DNA from: Apricaphanius iberus
Lineage: Eukaryota; Chordata; Actinopteri; Cyprinodontiformes; Aphaniidae
Length of the DNA: 64,000 nucleotides
Direction of reading: 5' to 3'
NCBI GenBank assembly: GCA_028564705.1
Contig: JAPXFQ010002758.1
Span: 1,511,501-1,575,500 of the forward strand
In this document: positions 58,111-64,000 of the stretch, piece by piece
Position numbering within the stretch: the first letter of the stretch is position 1
Layout of the letters: every line of letters begins with the position of its first letter
Notes under the pieces: model-generated
What the model was told of the DNA's origin: nothing
Databases searched by the model: none
Seen by the model: the letters and a program-made list of their open reading frames with translations, nothing else
Position numbers and translations under genes: made by a program

Positions 58111-60840
58111 GGCTTATAGCTAAAATGTGTGTTTTATTTTTTTAAAATTATTTTTTAGATCCAAAGCAGTTATATATGGTTGGTTAGTTGCTTAGTAGTT
58201 TCAGCTTCGCTGGCTACCAGGTATTAATTCGCTTACACCTTTTACAGACATACACACAATTTAAAAAAAGTAAAACGCTATTTATACATTTTCAGTTCCA
58301 TGGCTGAAGTAATGTTACTACGCTACGCTACTACGATGGGCGGGACGTAAACAGAGCACGTAAGTCGGCAGCATGATCACGTGAGGCAAGTCTGTTCCAA
58401 AAAGTTTTCTTTGATCAAGAAAGGATAGTGTGTTTGTAAGCAAGACGCCTCGCCTAGCTTGAGAAACACCCACAGACTCAGGCCAAAACAAACATGGCGA
58501 CCGTAAATGAGATAACAGAGAAATTCTAATAAAGAGAGACTATTCTCCTGGTACTTCTGGGTTCTGAACTGGTTGCAGTTCCACTCTTTTTCCATATGAG
58601 TGCGCTCTCATGAAAAGTGCAGAATTAATGGAGGTCTGGAGCAATACCCCTCAAAATCCACCTTTCTCAGGATATAATTTTTTGTCTAGTAATTTGATTT
58701 TTTTTTCCAAAGGAGATGCAAAGAAATTACACATTCCTGGGTGTTAAATTTTTTAGAGTCACTTATTTGCTTTAAAAGTATGTTAAAATGTCATCAATGT
58801 CATACACATCGTACGACCAGAAATACTGCTTCACAGCAATCCTTATTTTTTCGTTTACAGGCACAGTTTGTAATTTTCGGCCAGTAGGGGGTGGTGCATA
58901 CCTAAGTTATCACAAGCAAGCATCTGTGTCTTCGAGTAAGAAACGCAAGAACGGAGGTCCAACTAGTGCTGTTTTCAAACACTCAATTCCCTGAGGCTGA
59001 GAATTATCTATTTGCAGCAAAATGACGGGCACATTAATCTCTCTTTCATCGCTTGGAACTAGCGAAGACGTAAAAATGTATTCATGGCGAAACTTTTTTG
59101 CATTTTGAGGGGAAATCAATGTTTTAATAGCGGCCCTGTTCCATGGGCTTTGTCTGTCCGGGCTCTTGTAGAAGTAAAGACGTCCCCTAATATGGCTTTC
59201 CCCTGAAAAGAGGACCCGCGCCTATGTATTTTAAAACTGATTTTGAAAGTCATATTTTACAATATCGCCAATATTTTGCAATTAATGTGCTTTACATAGT
59301 TATTAGTACATAATATTTTAATGGCTATTTTCAAAGATGTACTGCAAAAACTAAACACTGCCACTTTAAATATCACAATACATACATAGCCATAAGCAGA
59401 TAACAGTGCTAGCAACCAAAAAAAGAAGTTGTTAGGTTAAAAAAAAAAAACCTGGGTGAAAAAGTCCGCCTTAACATTCTGGTATTGCTTCGAAAGCTAC
59501 AATGCCTTCAAGCGGTACATCTGGTTGTAATCAGTCCTTCACTGACCAATCAGTGGTCATTAGCAAAATGCTAGCGAATTATGGGCAACAACAATTCAAC
59601 CTGTAAGAAAACGAAAAGAAAGATGTACTCGTTTATTCAACTTTCAATGTATAACCCATGTTGAACTTGCGAAACCTACAATAAAATCTTAGATTTCTCA
59701 ACAGCAATTGCATTAAAGAGACAAATCTATCTGTGGGAGCCATTCTGTTTGTATCTCTGATGTATTTAATTTAGTGAACACAAGGGGGAGTAAAAGATGT
59801 TACCTGTCACTGTCTCCACACCCATTTAATCCCAGTCTGAACTAAACTCAGGTGTGACGAGGCACACAGTTTTTGTACCGTGTTTAAGAGTGCTTGATCA
59901 TGCAGTATTTTGATTATGTGTTGGAACAACCTGGATTATGGAATGAAATGAAATGGAACTATATGAAGGTTCTGCATCGACTTTAGTTGGAAAAAGCTCA
60001 ATAAAGTAAGATTGTTTTATCATAAGAACATTGACATCAAGAGCACTTTATTTACACGCGTTCAAACACCTGTCCACTCATCACCTGTGATGGTTGAGCT
60101 TCGTTTGGAGAAGTTTTGGCGCCACACTATCCGTCTGGCTCCATAGACTCCTATTCATTTTGCACTCATGGTTGTCCCCCCAAGATGTCACGGAGCTAAC
60201 GCTAAGCTAGCAGTAGCTAGCAGGTAAAACACTCACCAAGAGCTCTCGTAGTGCTTCGATCACATGCTGGCTCTCACTTAACTGACTATTTCTCCCCCAG
60301 CATGGATGCCACTTTCCACATAGCCAGATTTATTGAGGTTTTATTCATTTGTAATACTCCTTCTTTAATCCTGAAGGCTACCTCCCTTTGTCTCCTTCTT
60401 CTTCTTGAGTTGTAGTCCACTAACTGTGTTTACACAAAACCTAAAGTAACTTTTGCTACTGGTCAATAATCAGCATTTTCTGATAATGCTATTAGTCATA
60501 CAAGCTAAGTAGTTAGCGTTTCATGCATCCAAAAACACAAAAAAAGTAGTACTAATAAAAATTGTACACTAGGCTACTTTTATTTTGAAAGTATTTTTGT
60601 TTAGGTTCTCTGTTAAGTGGACACACAATACATTATTGCTTGTGCTTGTGAGACTCTTTATGCCTTACTGTTTAGAGTTAAATGGTTAGAATTAGGGCTG
60701 CTCAGTGGCTGAGATATTAACTCATACATTGGTTCTCTCCTGGTACTTTGACTTAATCCCTCGGTCCAAAAACATGACTGTCAGGATAATTTGTGTCTCT
60801 ATAATACCAATTAGTGTGAGTGTGTCTGTACATGGTTGCA

Positions 60841-60985
60841 TGTCTCTGTGTTGCCCTGTGATGTACTGGTGACTTGGTCAGGGTGTACTCTGCCTCTTGC
60901 TCCAGCGACCACTGGATGACCACTAGCAATAGCGACCATACAGACATGCAGATTTACTGTAGGCTATAGATGGACGGCTTGATGG
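60841..60985 (+). repeat. diverged LINE 3' end
   Basis: tgtctctgtgttgccctgtg, then gtcagggtgtactctgcctc and ccactggatgaccactagc, ending in a short gatgg tail. Same family as 39895-40058. Confidence 0.65.
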
Positions 60986-63900
60986 TTGAAGTTAAGTGGC
61001 TAAGAAAAAACAATCTAAATTGTTCATTACTTTAAAAAATGTCCAGGTACTGAATTGAAAAAGAATATATAATGAAACATTTTATATATACAGTACCTTC
61101 AGAAAATGTTAAAGAAATGATGACTAAAAACTCCAAAGTCAAGATGCTACCACTCCTGCACTTTACAGATGGTGCTCTCAGGCGTTCAAATGTAACAATG
61201 ATCATTATGTTTGAAGACCTATATTTTTGTGTTACAAGAACATGAGCCGTGTCCCCCCCCCCACCTCCCGAGTACATTTGCCTTTTTATGTTGCTCAGGG
61301 AGCAATGTCTTCTCCCTTTCTGTGGGCCCACAAGACTCAAGTTAGTCAAGGCTGGACAAGGACCAAAGACAAGGAGCTAAAAAAAATGTCCTAAATTCAC
61401 AGTTTCATAATGGCAGCACAGCGTCTTGGTGATAACTATGTCAGGCTTCCTCAGCATTTTATTTACTGTTACAGTACAAACATACATTCCAATTATTCTT
61501 CTCTTAATGAATACTGTTATCAAGATATGTTGGGAAAAGTGCCTGTTGTGGTGTAACTCCAAGGAAAATCTGCATAAATAACTCTAAATGACCTTTAAAT
61601 GCTTCTGACTTAAATTGTTGATCTGACCAAGTTATTATATGGGTTATCTTTTTATTGTTTATCTTTGGTTTGTTTATAATATCCTCCATCAGATTAATTC
61701 TTCTTCAATGGTTTTTGCTATATTTTATTTCAGTCACATCTTGTTTTTATCAACAGTATCAAGCCTTTTCTATTTTTGTGCTGGAATGAATGAGGAGAGC
61801 CTGGCATTAGTGAATAATCACTCCACAAGGGTAATTGATTAGAGCAGCATGACCAACAAAAAATAGTGGAAGGGACTTGGTTGGTCAAAAGACCAAAACC
61901 AGTTTAAGTTTGACACACATTGTTAATAAGCTAACAGCCAGTTTTTATCCTTTCAAGTCTACTGTTTTTTTTATTTTGAAGCAATGATGCTAAAAAAGTT
62001 TTAAAAAAGTTATGAAACTTACCCAGAAAAAGAAATACAGCAAAAATAGAATGATTTAATGGCTCTCTCTTTCATATTTAATAAACCCCAAGGTTAAAGG
62101 TTACCTTTTTTATCCTTATTTAAGAGAATAAGACACAAACATCGAGAGCACAAAGAATGTACATAATCCCCCCCCCCCCCAGTTTAGTTCCTAATATGCT
62201 GAACAGATGAACAAACGACACAGACTAAATCCTACATTTTTTTATGAACAGAGTGGAACAGATAAAAAGGTGAAATTGGATTAAAGAGATTTGAATGAAT
62301 AAGATATGTTTAACAAATCAGAAAAAAATTCACTAGATAGAAAGATAAGGCAGAAAAGTACTTTTGGATTCTTGATTTATTGCCAGAAAATTCCACAAGG
62401 AACCAAGTTGGTTGGTTAATTTGCTCTGATATTTGTCTTGGATTTAAAAACAGTGGCAACACATTAATAAATTCATCAAGGCATAGATGAACTTTGACCT
62501 ACACAATATGATGTAACACAGATGGAAACAGTAACATATTTTGGTCACTTTCATCAAACTGACATAAAGACAGACATAGATTTTTAAGCTCTTCAAGCTT
62601 TGATGCTCAAATTCAAGCCTGCTGGACCTAACTTGACATCAAAACCTCTAATTCAGGTCAAAATGAATCCCAATGACTACCAAGTATATAGAAACTAAAC
62701 AACGTATCTAACAATTAAATGGTGATGATGAAAAGGTCAAATTAAAAAGAATGAGCACATTAATATTTATGCTAACTTGAGGATTGATTTGTTTTTGTTT
62801 CCTATGTTAAAGTGACTTCTCAGGAAGGAAATGACTAAGGAATAATAATATATATATATAATATATATGTATAATAACTAATGAATTTTGGTCGAAGAGT
62901 CATTATATACAGAACTTTTGAATTTATAGGAAGAATGTGCTTTGGAGTCGTTACAACACCACACCAAGATATGGCCGCACAAACTGAACCTGGTTCTGTT
63001 TGAGGTTCTGTTCTGCTAAATAGATTTTGTTCCTTTCAACTGTCACCCCATGCTTGTCGGGAGGAGTGAATGCTGAAAAGTCACTGATTCAATGCAACTG
63101 GCCACCGTTTTGTCTGATAAATTGGATGTGGCCGTCAATTAATATTTGGTGTAGCTACTTAAAACAGCATGGAATTCTGTTATAGTAGATGGCTCGACAA
63201 GACAGATTACATCATAAGAAACTGGTAGAAGATTAGTCAGCTGATGATTAATCATAAAAGTTCTTTATTCTCTTTTCTTTTTTTTTAAATACAGTCCTTG
63301 TCCCATCACAATTTTTCTGACACTGAGTCACCTTAGAATAGATTGATATCTGAGAGCAACAGCAGCCAATTACAGAGCACTCTAGCCTATCGAACAATGG
63401 ATGGCCATTACATCTAACATAGGAACTTAATTTGAAAACGATTGAATGCATAAGTAAGAATAACGTTTTCTTAGCAGAAAATAACAATTATGCTATATGC
63501 TGCATTTTTCATGCCCCTCAAATCTGTGAGGCACAATCAAGTTTCAAAGCATTCTACCAAGACTTTCATGATGTCTGGAACTTTTTCATATTTTGTTAAT
63601 TTTGTGGTTCAATGTACTTTTGCCCTTTTCGTGCGTTTGTAAACTGATTCTGCTTTTAAACTTTAGAACATAGTTCCTTTTTCCTTCAGGTGTGTTTTCT
63701 ACTTGTTTAAATCTTTTATGAGTTTATTGCCTCTTTTTTTCCATCATGATTCAATATTGTATTTAGTTGCTTTCTTATTCTTCGTGTGTTAATTTGGTTG
63801 ATGACTCATCTGCTGTAATCTATTAGATTCCTGCTGCTCACAGCTAGAATGCAAATTCATTCACCTGGTTCCTAAACACTAATAACTCCTATATTTATAT

Positions 63901-64000
63901 AATATACTGTCTTGTCTTCTCAGCTCTATCTCAGATCCTTCAGTCCAACTTCTGTTTTGATGCTGCCTTTCCGACATCTTTTGCGTTTTACTCTGGTTTG

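Larger units (their letters stand above)
57162..64000. other. upstream flank of serpini1, no gene found
   Basis: I find no coding exon on either strand, and nothing matching PDCD10, the mammalian head-to-head neighbour. Content: repeat-like DNA at 57755-58110 (inverted gttact/agtaac motifs), transposon-like DNA around 58780-59120 and 60050-60300, a LINE tail at 60841-60985, short C-runs (61254, 62168) and a short TA tract near 62850. The rest is AT-rich and unassigned. Confidence 0.6.

Noticed and set aside
57162..64000. PDCD10 on the plus strand
   Set aside because: Expected from mammalian gene order, but no reading frame or exon in this stretch resembles it.
1..64000. CRISPR array, operons, phage or plasmid features
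   Set aside because: No spaced direct repeats of that kind; the genes are intron-split and vertebrate. Tandem repeats seen are simple microsatellites.

Overview
The window is vertebrate nuclear DNA, almost certainly from a teleost fish (probably a percomorph, not narrowed further). It has small exons with GT-AG introns, many fish-type DNA transposons (hAT, Tc1/mariner, PIF/Harbinger, a Mutator-like candidate), LINE 3' ends, microsatellites, and no prokaryotic gene organisation. Three protein-coding genes are supported. I see no CRISPR array, operon, intact mobile element gene or virus.

Region 1 (1-15.45 kb, + strand): the 3' part of golim4 (Golgi integral membrane protein 4, GPP130). Twelve coding exons can be joined in phase, giving 561 codons plus a stop. 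They encode a coiled coil, a Gln/Arg/Glu-rich helix and a very acidic tail ending RAEM. The cytoplasmic tail and membrane anchor lie upstream of base 1. Region 2 (15.45-23.2 kb): convergent intergenic DNA made largely of repeats, including a broken Tc1-type transposon with both terminal repeats. Region 3 (23.2-31.2 kb, - strand): a seven-exon gene for a small leucine-rich-repeat protein of about 283 residues that I cannot name. Its promoter carries a perfect palindromic X-box, so it is probably a cilium gene. Exon 5 contains an apparent one-base frameshift. Region 4 (32-57.2 kb, - strand): serpini1 (neuroserpin), with eight coding exons in perfect phase (418 residues) and a probable non-coding first exon at 57.1 kb behind a CCAAT/GC-box promoter. 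Region 5 (57.2-64 kb): no coding exon found; it holds repeats and unassigned DNA. In mammals PDCD10 lies head-to-head with SERPINI1, but I could not find it here.

GOLIM4 and SERPINI1 also lie close together on human 3q26, so the order looks like conserved synteny. The genes are not a pathway: one is a Golgi trafficking protein, one a secreted neuronal protease inhibitor, one probably ciliary. The most informative non-genic structure is a three-level nest of transposons in the serpini1 intron between coding exons 5 and 6 (exon numbering 6 and 7 if the non-coding exon is counted). I did not find a previously undescribed biological system; the best candidate for new biology is the unnamed X-box-driven LRR gene.
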